A stretch of 64,000 nt of DNA from Endotrypanum monterogeii. Lineage: Eukaryota; Euglenozoa; Kinetoplastea; Trypanosomatida; Trypanosomatidae. Made by a program: the position numbers and the translations under genes. How positions within the stretch are numbered: position 1 is the first letter of the stretch; each line of letters begins with the position of its first letter. A model generated the notes under the pieces. The model saw only the letters and a list, made by a program, of their open reading frames with translations, had not been told where the DNA came from and did no database searches. Positions 1-11,158 of the stretch are shown here, piece by piece. The stretch lies in NCBI GenBank assembly GCA_000333855.2, contig CM007317.1, positions 1,090,596 to 1,154,595 of the forward strand. The letters run 5' to 3'.

Positions 1-520
1 TCTCCCCCCCCCCCCCGAAAAGAAAGAAAAAGTACCAAAGGGCAGGCAGAATTCTTTGTAAACCTGTAGAAGGTACGCTACGAGTCTCCTCTTTTTAAGT
101 TAAATTCCCAGACCTTTAAATTTTTTCAACTCATACACGCCGTTTTTTTTTTTTTTACGTTTAACGGTCCTCCCCTCCTCCAACACACACGCACACGCCT
201 ACTTTTTTCTCTCCGCAACTGAAAAAAACGGAAAAAAACTGAAGGTGTCTTCTGAAGGCTCCTTGTCAACGGGCCTTCCCAACTCCTGCTTACATTGTAT
301 GCTCTCCGCACCTCGTGAGGCAGCTTACCAACCAAAGCACTGAGCTACTCTGTCTTCCGTCCCCATTTGATTCTCACCATAGATATCGTTCTCCTGTGTT
401 TTTCCCTCTCTACGCGTTTATCTCAATCTGTGAATTTTCAAAGTTCATTCTCAGTGTGTCTGATTGGCTGTCTGATTAGACGATTTACTTCTCTTCTTCT
501 TGATTTTCTTTTTGACGCCT

Positions 521-551
<31 letters not shown>

Positions 552-2459
552 CGTCCGCGTGTGTGTATCTCGTCACTTTATTTGTAATTATTTTCATCCA
601 ACAACCTTTCCAGTTTACCGGTCGTGTTTGTACTGCGCATCGACTTTTGTCAGCACATTGTTGTCCCCTTCCTCCTTTCAATTTTAGTTTCACCACCGTG
701 TTTTGTTATTGATAACTTCGTATCCCAGATTTTTTTTCTCGTTTCTAAATCACTTCAGCTGCCTCTACGGTGTCTTCTGCCCTCGAGGAAGCTCCGTTCA
801 CGTGTGTGTGTTTGTGTTTGTGTGTCTCGTTGCAAATCTTACACCAGAGCATACCTAATATATATATTTATATATATTTTTTTTTCCTGACTGCTTCCCG
901 CTTATCTTTTTTTTTTCGTCTTGCTTTACCCGCAGTTATCTTGACATAGTTTGAGGATCTTTTGTTGTTGTTGTCGCCGTTGCTTCTTGTATACCTTTTT
1001 TTTTTTTTTGACGCATCTCTCTTGAATTGCGGTCTTGTGCGCTCTTCTCCTTTTGCTGGTTTCATAGCCATTGTTTTAGCATCCTGTTTGTGTTTTTCTT
1101 CTACGTGGTTTCCTGACCCTCGTCGACATCTTTCACGGTGGTTTTGTATCACTCATATTTCTCGTGTGTGTGTGCGTGTGGACACTTTCACACGTCACCT
1201 TTTTGGTCAATTGTTGCATTTAGGCACCCATCTACTCCGTTTCTTTTTTTTATTTTTCCTTCTCTCGCTTTGCGTGTATTACACATAAAGACACACTCCC
1301 CTCTCCCTCGTTTCCCTTATTATTTTTGATTTATTTGCATCCGCCTCGCAGCGCGCCTTCTCCTCTCCCAGTTTACCCTCCCGTGATCTTGTTACCCGCG
1401 CGTACACCAGAGCGCCGCTCTTCTCTGTTTTTTTTTTTTTCCATTTCCCTCTTCTACATTCCCCTTTTCTTTTGCCCTTTAAAGCCTTCGCGAGTGTGTG
1501 TGTATTTATTTGCTGCACGTGATTTTTATTTTTATTTTTTCTTTGCCCCCCTTTGTCTTCTTCCTCCCATTCCCAGGACTATCGGCGATCGTTTCTGTCG
1601 CGGCGCTGATTTTTCGTTCCTCTCTCCTCTCTTATTTCTTGTTGTTGTGAATTTTTTTTTTTTTTGTAAGATACTCAACTTTTTTTGTTTTTGCTTCACC
1701 CACTTTTTTGATCACGCACCCCCGCGTGCAACAGAGCGCATCCAGAAGGAAGGATATTATCTGCCGCCATCTAGGGACACTCAGAATTTTTTTGTCCCTT
1801 TTTTTTTTTTGGCTTCCGTGCGTCTGATTGTGTACTTACCTGTCACTTTTTGCACCTTCTGGTATTTTTTTTTTCGGCTGAAAGGTTTCATTACTTTTTT
1901 TCTTTCTCGGCACCCCCACAAACATATACATCCACATATATCGGTCACTTCTCCCCCCCCCCAACACCCCGTCTCTTCTGTCTGTTTATCCTATCCAGTC
2001 AACATCACCGCAACCACCGGCCCACTCACCCCTCCCTCCCGTATTCTTCGCTCGCCTCATATTTTACTTCTCACCTCTTTGGCTGATATACTTTTGCTGA
2101 GCGGGTGTTCGTTTCATATTTGGCTCTGCGATTTGAACTGTTACCCCTTCTTTCCCTCTCTTTTTCTGTGCGTGTGTGTGTGTGTGTACGCGTCTTTTAT
2201 CATTATTATCACTTTTCTCTTGTAATTACACTGCTTTTTGTGTCGTTATCGTCCCCCACTACCAACCCCATCCACATTTCACACACACTTTCACACCACC
2301 GCTGCGAGAGGCTCTGGGTTCCATCATTTTATTTGACCGTGATTTTTTATTGTTCTCTTTCTGCTTGGTATTTATTTGTTTTTTTTTTCATCACTAATTT
2401 AAAAAAAAAAAAGGCCGAACATTTATAGACATCTCATCATAAAAATTATATTCATTATT

Positions 2460-2498
<39 letters not shown>

Positions 2499-3205
2499 TT
2501 GTAAGCCTGGTTTTGTTGTTATTCCCCCCTTTCTTTCGACATTCCCTCTTCCCAAGTGTTCTGCTTTTTCTTTGACGCTTAAAAATCTCTGATCCGTGCT
2601 TCTTACTATTTTTTCAGATTCTTTTTTTCTAGTGTCAGACTCGTGGGTGTCGCCGCTCCGTTCTCTCCATCGAACACGGTGCAGTTTTTCTCTTTTTCTG
2701 GTGTGTATTCGCTGTGTTTGCTAGGTACTCGTCATTTATCCCCCCCCCCTTCCACACTAGCGTTCACCGGCGATACAAAAAGAGGTTGCTCATATTCAAT
2801 ACAAGAAGACCACTGTCGGACAGAATCAAAATATTCTTTTGTTTTTGCGGTTCCGAACCGATTGTCAGGGGAAAACAGCGGGAGCCAGCTGACAGTGCTA
2901 CGCTGTGTCATTGCCCTCCCTTTCCCGTTGACTGCTTCTCCTCTCATTTTTGGATTCTTGCAGGTGACATAAACATATATATATATATATTATATTTGCA
3001 GCGGTAGGAACACATTCAGCTTTTTGTTGTTGTTATTTTGTTGTGTTGCTTTTTTTCTTCCCCCTCCTTCCTTCTTCACATTCTCAGGTTCTACTCCTAC
3101 GGTGAGGCCGCACGATTGAGGAACAACTTTGTACGAGAGAAGGCGTACACTGCATTCCACACGTGCATTACATAGTCGGCTCTATTGAGCCCCATCTGGT
3201 TTTGC
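1..3205. other. Gene-free pyrimidine-rich leader region
   Basis: No reading frame here looks like protein. Open stretches arise because the + strand is almost pure T/C with runs of T, C and (TG)n; their translations are strings of Phe, Leu, Ser, Pro and alternating Cys-Val. Visible simple repeats are a (TG)/(CG) tract at about 521-565, an (AT)n tract at about 2468-2497 and many T-runs of 9-15 bases. The strong + strand pyrimidine bias fits intergenic DNA of a unit transcribed left to right. It could hold the 3' UTR of a gene left of the window and the 5' flank of the first gene here. Confidence 0.75.
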
Positions 3206-3235
3206 CTCCATTCCTCTCTATTGATGTATTTGCAG
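3206..3235 (+). promoter_or_regulatory. Likely spliced-leader trans-splice acceptor for the hnRNP F/H-like gene
   Basis: A pyrimidine-rich tract with a Leishmania-like spacing ends in TTTGCAG (AG at 3234-3235), 48 nt before the ATG at 3284. It decides the start: the in-frame TTG at 3185 lies upstream of this acceptor and would not be in the mRNA. The use of trans-splicing is inferred from the organism type. Confidence 0.6.
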
Positions 3236-3283
3236 GTACAACCCACTGTTTGGGTGACAAGGGATACCTTGGGTGGCTCAGCC

Positions 3284-4642
3284 ATGTCTGTGGCAACTAC
3301 TCCTCCTGCGGCCCAGACGGAAAGAAGAAACACCAACGTGGGTCCAGCGACGTCGAGCTGCGCAAACATTGTCACAGCAGCATCTAGAGCTGCTGTGAGG
3401 GACGCCTCGGTGCATCAGCGCCACATGGCCACCCTCACTTCGACGCAGTCAGAACACGCAAACTACACAATGTCAAGTGCAATGAGGGTTGCTGACAACG
3501 GTGCGACAGCACTAGCAAGTCCGGAGCAAAGCCTTCTCCAAAAGCACCAGCAAGCAGCACTGCGCAAGAATCCAGTAGACGGCCTTACTGTGGTGAGACC
3601 TCAGGATCCTTCTCCGGAGATTGACAGCGGAGTAGAGACAAATGTTGTGTACCAACTCCGCGGCGTACCGTTCGCAGCGACGAAGAGCGATGTAGTTAAT
3701 TTCCTGCGGACCGTCAAGTACTGTCAGTTGGACGTTGGGGTATTGGCAACAGGAGAATCAAGCGGTAACGCCTTCGTGGAGCTGCACGACAGGCACGCTG
3801 CCCAGGAGCTCATGCGACTGCACAAAACGATCATAACGGTTGAAACAGATGCTGCAATTCCAGCACCTCACCGCCCTCGCCCTCGCTATGTCGAAGTCCT
3901 TTGCGCAGATTCAGCGAAAAGAGATTATGTACTCTGTGTTGATGCACTCACCACGAGGAGCGCCCTTCAACACCAGCGTCGTGTGCGCGCCTCGGCGGTA
4001 CCGTTAGCCACTGCGAGGAACTCCACCCCTGATTCTGTAACTCACACTGCTATATCGCAGACGCTCCGATCACCCACGCAACCCCCTCAATCTCTACTGC
4101 TCGAGCAGCATTCCACAGGCTCCGTATACGGTGGCTCTCACTCTCCTGTCGCTGCATCTGTGGCGCAGCACCCACAGCGACACGAAATAATCATCTCAAT
4201 ACTGCCCAACGAGGCAATGGAAGTGAGGAGGTTCGTCGATGCCTCTTTTTTGCCGACGAATGCTTATGAGCAACATCAGTTTCACAGACAGCACAATCCC
4301 TCAGTGGCACTGTCGAACATTATGGATTCACGAGCAGTACCCGCACCTCCGCCCAGCGCACTGATGGCTTGTGAACCATCTCGAGCGCCCTCAGCCAGCT
4401 ATCAGTCGACCAGGCTTATAAACCCACAGGAGCAATCTTTTCCCCAGCGAAACACCTTGTACTCACCACGTTTTAGTTTGTTTGTCGTCTCTGCCGGCTC
4501 CTCGCCCCTGGCAAGGGTAACCGAAACTCTAAGCACTAGCGCAGCACCGCTATTGCAAACACATGCGCCTCCTTCGGGTGGTCGCTACTACTTGCCCACC
4601 GACGGCACATTTGGCTCCCCCCCACCTCTGTCCCCCTTTTGA
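3284..4642 (+). CDS. quasi-RRM RNA-binding protein, hnRNP F/H-like
   Basis: A 452-aa protein with one clear quasi-RRM at about residues 120-213. Visible landmarks are a beta-1-like LRGVPFAATKSDVVNFL, a beta-3-like GNAFVELHDR and RYVEVLCAD at the end. These resemble hnRNP H/F repeats, where GEAFVEL and RYVEVF are typical, and such domains bind G- or purine-rich RNA through loops rather than RNP aromatics. The rest is low-complexity Ser/Pro/Gln-rich sequence; I do not see a convincing second RRM. T. brucei has an hnRNP F/H homologue (Tb927.2.3880 from memory) close to the GRBC2/GAP1 locus, and the next gene here looks like GRBC2/GAP1, so synteny supports the call. The role would be in mRNA stability or trans-splicing choice. 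ATG 3284 is chosen because it is the first ATG after the putative splice acceptor. Confidence 0.7.
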   Translation: MSVATTPPAAQTERRNTNVGPATSSCANIVTAASRAAVRDASVHQRHMATLTSTQSEHANYTMSSAMRVADNGATALASPEQSLLQKHQQAALRKNPVDGLTVVRPQDPSPEIDSGVETNVVYQLRGVPFAATKSDVVNFLRTVKYCQLDVGVLATGESSGNAFVELHDRHAAQELMRLHKTIITVETDAAIPAPHRPRPRYVEVLCADSAKRDYVLCVDALTTRSALQHQRRVRASAVPLATARNSTPDSVTHTAISQTLRSPTQPPQSLLLEQHSTGSVYGGSHSPVAASVAQHPQRHEIIISILPNEAMEVRRFVDASFLPTNAYEQHQFHRQHNPSVALSNIMDSRAVPAPPPSALMACEPSRAPSASYQSTRLINPQEQSFPQRNTLYSPRFSLFVVSAGSSPLARVTETLSTSAAPLLQTHAPPSGGRYYLPTDGTFGSPPPLSPF

Positions 4643-5633
4643 TTGAATGTTGTGCACACTTTTTTTTTATGTACCGATTTCGGAGTTTCAACTGCTAAAC
4701 AAGTGAACACCGTGCCTTCACGAGCGCATTTTTTTTTATGAACTACTAATGTCATTTGGTTTTCCCTTTGTCCTTAACATTGTTATGCTCAATCCCCCCC
4801 CCCCGCTCAGCCCTCCCCGCCTCCTTCACCTCTTACCTATAATATTCATATATGCATATATATATATATTTTTTTCAGACTGTGCATTTTCTTTTTTTTT
4901 TTGTTATACTGGACTCTGCTTATTATGGCGAATGGATTAGTGTGCATATTATTTACTAATCACGTATTCCTAGTGTTACCCACTCATCCTTCGGTATACA
5001 TATATATATATATGTGTGTGTGTGTGCTTTTTATGTAGACATAGGTATGAAAGTAAAACTCCGACTCTTCCCCCCCCCCTCAGCAGCGTCAACGCAGGCA
5101 TTATGCCGGGGTAAGTGTGGAACTTCTTCGCTTTGTACTTTTTCTTCTTTCAAGTGCATCCTTCTCCTTCACTGAGTCATGGACATATACTCGCCTCTTA
5201 TTCATTGAGAGTTGTTTGAAAAAAAAAAAAAATTATTATGTGTGAAGAAGAGGTCGGTTCGCTTTCGATTTTTTTTCAATCATCTCTGCACGTGTAAAGT
5301 TCATTTTTCCTACTCACCCGCACCCTGCCCCTTGTCCCCACTCGACTTTCGGTGGATTCTTTCGCATATCTTCTTTTTTTGAGATACGTGGAAAGTGTCG
5401 AGGAAGGCGCGCGTTCGCATTCACGAGAGTGCTATGTTTTCTCACAGACTCCCTACTCCCCCCCCCCCCTTTTCTTCACTCTCCGTTTATTTTTCACCTG
5501 GGTGTGTGTTGGTGTTTTGTTTCTCTCATTTGAAACCGGTGTTTGTTTTCTCTCTCATTTCCATTCAATTTTTTTTTGCTTCATGAACGTACTGATTTCT
5601 CTTTCCCCGCGTTCTTTTTTTTTAAATTTCCAA

Positions 5634-5665
<32 letters not shown>

Positions 5666-7361
5666 TGTATGTGCATGTGTGCGTGCATGTAAGCGGCATA
5701 TTGTTTTCTTTTTTCGTTACTGATCTCTCACTTGTTTTTTTTCCTGGATGCTTGGGTGCATGTAATCTCTCATGTTCCCTCCCCATAGCCCTTATTAGTA
5801 TCTGGCTTCGGTTTTCCTTTGAAGACAAGTTTGTTGTGTGTGCATGTATGGGTCGTTCCCTGTGCGGGCGCGCACACACACATACACAGCGGTACACTCA
5901 TACAAAAAGAGTGGCGAACGCGTCTTGAACGCTTTGCGTGCATTCGAATTATATATATGAAACTTTTTTCACGACTTCTTTATCCACTTTAATGATACCA
6001 CTCGATGTTGCCCGAACGAATGAAAACGAGGCGAAATGTAACTGCAGAGTGCATCTTTGATGCACGCACGCATTCTTTTCGTTTCTTGTTGTTTCTGTTC
6101 TCGAGTTTCGGGGATAGAAATTCTACTCACGGATCATAAAGAAGTGTGTGTGTGTGTGTGTCTTAGAGATATTTTTTGTACTTCTGGAGAAGCAAGAGCA
6201 ATATTGAATATCGAAACGGGAAAGTGTACCGAGTTTAGCCCAGTGCATCCAATCGACATCAAAAAATATATATCATTTATTAGGAAAAAAGTCAGTAAAT
6301 CTGTTTTCTTGCACTTTTGTCTGTGATCTATTTTTTTTCAACTTTTTGTGTGTATGCGTGCGTATCCGACGATCTAAAACCCAAAAAAAAATCTTTTCGT
6401 TCTAGCCGTCGATGCTTCTTCCCCATTTAATTCTCTTTTTTGTTGTTTTTCGTTTGGACTACTTGGATTACTTCTTTGTCTCAGTGTTAGTGGCTGTGTG
6501 TTTGTCTATCTGTCTCTATTGTTTAACCGTTTCGTTGACGATCGTGAATCTCGTGTATTCCTTTATTTTTGCTGCACACAATATTATGACAACTTGTTCT
6601 TTTTCACCCCGTGTTTTCACTAAAATGCTTTTTTTTTTCCCTGCCGTTGGTTTTTCTGGCTCTATCCTACTCGAATTTAGCCCCTGTCGTTCGAAGTGCC
6701 CTCACCTCATAACGGCTGTGCTTTTGCCAACATCTTTACGCCTCCCCCCTCCCTATTCCCCCCTTGCCACCACGTGCTTTGGTGCATTCCCCCCCCCCCC
6801 TCCCCTCCCTCCCTCCCTCGCTATGCTCTCCTAAGCCCTCGTAGCTGTTTTCCACCCACCTGTGTTTTTTTTTTCAATGTTCTCGTCGTTGTGTTTTCAT
6901 TCGTTCCTCCCTCTCCCGCTCCTTTATCTTTCGGCGGACATCATCACTTCCCCTTCCCTTTCCCATCCCCCTTTTTTTGTACTCCTCTGGACCCCATACA
7001 ACCTGACTGACCTTTCTTGTTTTTTTTTTTCAAATCTACCTTTACCGCACCATCTTCCCTTTCTCTTATATCATTGTCTCCCCGAAGAGCGTGAAAACCA
7101 CAAAAGATACGTTGCAAAAAAAAAAAACTTCGTTTATATATATGTGTAAAAAATACTTTTTATGTGGTCATCTCCACCGCCGACAACTAGGCGTCTCCTT
7201 TCAATTCTTTTCTATTATGTTTATGAATTTTGTTTTTTATATTTTTATTTTTCAAACAACAAAAAAAGAGATAGCTAATTTGACTCATTCAGATAAATAA
7301 AAAAAAAAATTTATAACACCTTCATTTTCCCCTACCCTCCAAATTTCCCACTGATGAGCTC

Positions 7362-7510
7362 AGCAAGCTCATTGAGCACCGATCGCCTCTGCAAAGGGAT
7401 GCAGTCCGCCAAAGTGAGCGTGGCGCGGACGGCGCGCTGGACGTATTCTAGAGGAGGAAGAGAAGGAGGAGGAGAAGGAGGGCTGGTGATGGTGGTGCGG
7501 AGCTCCTTTA
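7362..7510 (+). mobile_element. Truncated SIDER-like retroposon fragment
   Basis: This stretch matches 61994-62124 closely. Both share CAAGCTCATTGAGCACC, a block reading AAAGTGAGC then GGCGCGGACGGCGCGCTGG, the run ACGTATTCTA, a GGAGGA-rich stretch and GGTGATGGTGGTGCGGAGCTCC. It has a longer GGA/GAA repeat than the other copy. The 5' part seen in the copy at 61.7 kb is missing here. SIDERs are short degenerate retroposons common in Leishmania 3' UTRs, where they are linked to mRNA decay. The family call rests on recognition of the type, not on a search. Confidence 0.65.
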
Positions 7511-8653
7511 GCAGATGAACTGACCCTGTTCTCTCAGTATAGACTGCTTGCCCTCAGCGCCCAAGACGTGCTGGAAAGAGGCAAACTTAGTAGCAGTAGT
7601 GATTTTTTAAAAAGTATTGGACAATTTTTTTTTTTGTGTGTGTGTGTGTGTGATCAGGACAAATGCTTTGGAAATAAACGTGTCATGATATCATTGTGTT
7701 TCCTCGACCACAGCTCGCTCCAGCTTTCACGCATCAATTCTCGCAGTGTCTTCACGTATCATCTTTTATGTTTATAATTCTTTTTTACTCTGCGCCAATG
7801 TGTACTATATAAATATACATGAACCGAGACAGAAATCTCCAGGGCGCTGTGTAGTAGGTGTATCAACCATAAATATAACCATATATATATATATTTTTTT
7901 TTTCAGATGTACGTACATGTAAAGACACAATTTTCAGGAGACTCTCTTTCTCCATCCATCTTGTAGCTTCGTAAGTCTTATCTTTATTCCGCCAAGTATT
8001 TAGATCCGATGCCCCTTTATTTAAACGCGCAGCGCTGATCTCTGCGAGAATGTGTGTGTATTAGGACCAATCCACTTTCACTGCACCCGCTCTTGTCTCG
8101 CTGTGTGTAGTATTGAAGCCACCAGAACCGCATTGCTTTCCTCCAATTAAAAAACAATCTTTTTTTATTTTAATGTTGCCCTTAAGGCTTTTGTTTTTAT
8201 TTTTTGTACCAAGAAAAGGTGAAGTCGGGGTACGAAGAATGTGTACAGGTCATCGAGGGCTTCCAAGATCGTTTCGTTCAACGCTTTTTTTTTATTGGTT
8301 TCCGCCCCGCCCCGACAACACATCGAAGACGCGACCGGATGCCTAAACGCTTTCCCCCCTTTTTCTTTTCTTTGCTTGTAACCCTTTTCCCGTTTTGTTA
8401 CTCACGAAGTACTTTGCTCCTTTTAATGTGTTTCTCGTTGAGTTGATAGTCGTTGTTTTGGGGTAGCTTGTGTGTATGTGTAGGGGTAGTTTGTGTGTGT
8501 GTGCATGTTTGTGCGTGTTACTAAGAAAGGGTGAGTGGATCTGGGTCCCTCCTACCCTCCCTGTAGAGAAAGACGTAAGCATTAAGGTTTTTTGTATGCT
8601 GGTGTTTGTATGTTCTGGTGTATATACCTTATTTTTACTTGTTACTTCTCTCT

Positions 8654-8656
<3 letters not shown>

Positions 8657-8696
<40 letters not shown>
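8657..8696 (+). repeat. (TG)20 microsatellite
   Basis: About twenty perfect TG units preceded by a short CT run. No coding meaning; the Cys-Val strings it gives are artefacts. Confidence 0.9.
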
Positions 8697-8697
<1 letters not shown>

Positions 8698-9210
8698 ATT
8701 CACTCGAATGACCCTTTTCCCTCATCAACCTTTCCAGAGTCATGCTGATCCGCTCAGTTCAGGTGTGCCCACAAAGCATTCACCATGGTGGCCGTGTGGG
8801 GATCGGGAGGGGGGGGGCGCACGGTGAACAGGAAAACCTGCACGTCGCACTTCTGCTGATGTCGTGGATCGGAAAGAGGAGGGAAAAAAATATTTATTAT
8901 TTCATTTTTTTTATTTTTTATTTTTTTATTTTTATATATATAACGAGCCCAGAAGTGTGAGGAAGGCGAGTCATACCAGAGTAATACACAAAGCTATCCT
9001 GTGAGCCTCTGTGATACCACCCTTCTTACCCACCCATCTCCTTCACTGCTCTCTTGCTTCGACTGTGTGCAGACATACGGACCTAAATACAACGCACAGC
9101 GATACGGGTGTGGGTCTCTAAAAAGATGACGATTATCTTCAAACATCCGACTGTACACGGATCCTGGAAAGGCCTAAGTATTTCTCAGTCACTGTTTCGC
9201 GCCCCGGCGC

Positions 9211-9222
9211 GCTCTCTCTCTC

Positions 9223-9267
<45 letters not shown>

Positions 9268-9314
9268 TGGNNNNNNNNNNNNNNNNNNNNCCGCGCGTCT
9301 CTCTCTCTGTGTTG

Positions 9315-9356
<42 letters not shown>
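9211..9356. repeat. Duplicated CT/TG microsatellite flanking an assembly gap
   Basis: The left arm runs GCGCGCTCTCTCTCT, TGTGTT, then (TG)n. The right arm runs CGCGCGTCTCTCTCTC, TGTGTTGT, then (TG)n. The 20 N of 9271-9290 lie between them. Both arms begin with the same GC-then-CT-then-TG order, so they may be one locus assembled twice. Confidence 0.85.
9271..9290. other. Assembly gap (20 N)
   Basis: Twenty undetermined bases inside a TG microsatellite. The round number suggests a placeholder rather than a measured length. Confidence 0.98.
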
Positions 9357-9357
<1 letters not shown>

Positions 9358-10261
9358 CGACTCTGTTTCTCTCCGATTTCATTGGTGACTTGAGGTTTTC
9401 CTGATTGTGAAATTTCCGATTCTCCTCTATCACACTCTTTGACAGAAGGTTTTACACTCGCACGCTCGCGTTCCCTGCGTAGACGCCTCTCCTTTTGTTT
9501 ACGCCATGAATATGCTTGCATCGGTTGCCACACAGACACACATACAGGCGCGAAAGATGAGGTGGTGGTGAGACAAGAAATATTTAAAACATGAGTATAA
9601 AAACAACCTAAACAGGGTATTGTGTAAGTCCTTTGAAAACAAAAAAAAACGAAAACATGTGATTACAGATCCGTGTTGTGTATGCACATTAGGATATCAA
9701 CTCGGAGTATCTGTGATGATTATTCGTTGACGACGAGGCTCCGAGGAGGAATCTAGGGAAGCAAGCGGGAAAGTTGGCAAATAGAAGGGAATGCAGGGGA
9801 AAACAGGTGACACTGCGCACCTGGAGCATTGTGAACACTGGTGAGAGGTCAACTGTATCCCCACCCCCTTCCCTCTCCCTCCTTTCGCTCAGCCTTTCCT
9901 AGAACCACGCGCTTATGGACGATCTCCTTCACCTTTCCGATACCTGGCCAACAGTTATGCGCCGCCGCCTCTGCATCGAAGATTTCTCTATGCAACTTGT
10001 ATGAACCTTTCCTCCACATTTTTTTTTTTTTTCATATGTGATCCTTGCTCTCACCTCGTTTCCCGAGGCATCTCTACTCGAATCTCAAGACGACCGTTTA
10101 TTTTGTGTGTGCACGGGCATCGACTACAAACATAAACCTGGAGCACAAGAGGATACCACCCCCCACCCCACCCCCTGCTTTTGTGTCTGTGTACATGTGT
10201 GTGAACCTCTCTTGATGAGTCATTAAGACTTTGGCAAACAACAGCTAACACACTTCTCCAT

Positions 10262-10288
10262 GAGAGAGAGAGAGAGAGAGAGAGAGAG
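10262..10288 (+). repeat. (AG)n microsatellite
   Basis: About thirteen AG units on the + strand. It is notable because most simple repeats on this strand are pyrimidine-rich or TG; this one opens a purine- and G-rich stretch reaching to about 10500. Confidence 0.9.
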
Positions 10289-11015
10289 TAGTGATGTCAA
10301 ATTCGCTTGAGCTACAAATGATTTTTACCTCTAGGCGAGCGCACCCACACACAAGCAGAAAAAAAAAAACAGTAGATGTCCTCTAATACAGAATTTGAAA
10401 GAGAAGGGGGGTTTATATAGCAAAGTGGGAGGGGTTTAGTGGGAGGCTAGCGTGGAAAAGGGGGAGGAGAAATGGGGAGTAAGGAGAACATCAAGGCTTA
10501 TCTACGGTGTCACCGATGCGCTTGTCGACCGACACCCACTGTATGAAAACATAAACTGAATACCCGCCACGTCCATTTATTCCATTCTCTTTTCCCCTTC
10601 CTAGAGCAACTCTTTTGATGTCAATAACCCCTTCGCACTGATATTTCAGGGCGCGCTTAACCCCCCCCCCCCTCTGGAGACCACAAAGCTGACGAAGTGG
10701 GTAAATTTGTATTTTTCCCCTTTTATCTGCGTCTCTGACGGCCACCCCCGCCGTCGTCTTTCCCTCGAGATGCTGCACCGCAGTTGCACAACATGCATAT
10801 CTGCTTCCTCTTTTCCTTCTCTTGTATCTTTGCCCGCGTTTGACGCCACTGATGGTGACACCATATATCGAGCACCTCTAGAGAATCCATCTTTCTGCTT
10901 ACCCGGCGAAGAGCTCAACCTCACAGGTTCATCTAGGGTACCCCTAAAAAGCGGAAGTCCAGACAGAAAGATCGACAACACCACACAACCACTCACAAAT
11001 ACAATCCTACACACC

Positions 11016-11056
<41 letters not shown>

Positions 11057-11116
11057 TACCTTCGTGTAGTAGCAGACACGCTGAAGCACAGCGGACTTAT
11101 TCACCTCTCGAGAATT

Positions 11117-11138
11117 GTACTTTTATTTCTCCCGGCAG
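11117..11138 (+). promoter_or_regulatory. Likely trans-splice acceptor for the GRBC2/GAP1-like gene
   Basis: The tract ACTTTTATTTCTCCCGGCAG ends with AG at 11137-11138, 20 nt before the ATG at 11159. No other ATG lies between them. Confidence 0.6.
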
Positions 11139-11158
11139 AGGAGGAGGAAAGTCAAAGG

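Larger units (their letters stand above)
4643..11116. other. 6.5-kb gene-free interval
   Basis: No protein-like frame was found in either strand. The left part (4.6-7.3 kb) is T/C-rich with TG tracts (for example about 4998-5027 and 5634-5662). A SIDER-like fragment sits at 7362-7510. A TG/CT array broken by 20 N lies at 9211-9356, a further (TG)20 tract at 8657-8696 and an (AG)n tract at 10262-10288. From about 9.5 to 10.5 kb the + strand becomes purine- and G-rich (for example 9720-9830 and 10390-10495), unlike its surroundings. An (AT)n tract lies just before 11056. The gap may be an unusually long 3' UTR plus intergenic DNA, or the site of a lost gene. Confidence 0.7.

Noticed and set aside
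1326..2225. 299-codon open frame on the + strand
   Set aside because: Its translation is Phe/Ser/Leu/Pro-rich with homopolymers from T and C runs; no protein-like pattern, and it lies in uniform intergenic DNA.
3185..3283. N-terminal extension of the hnRNP F/H-like gene starting with TTG
   Set aside because: It precedes the putative splice acceptor and contains the pyrimidine tract.
8740..8880. Possible further SIDER copy
   Set aside because: Mixed composition and short similar words, but no run matching the two copies seen.
10390..10495. G-rich stretch as a possible G-quadruplex
   Set aside because: Four G3 tracts can be chosen only with loops of about 15 bases; weak.
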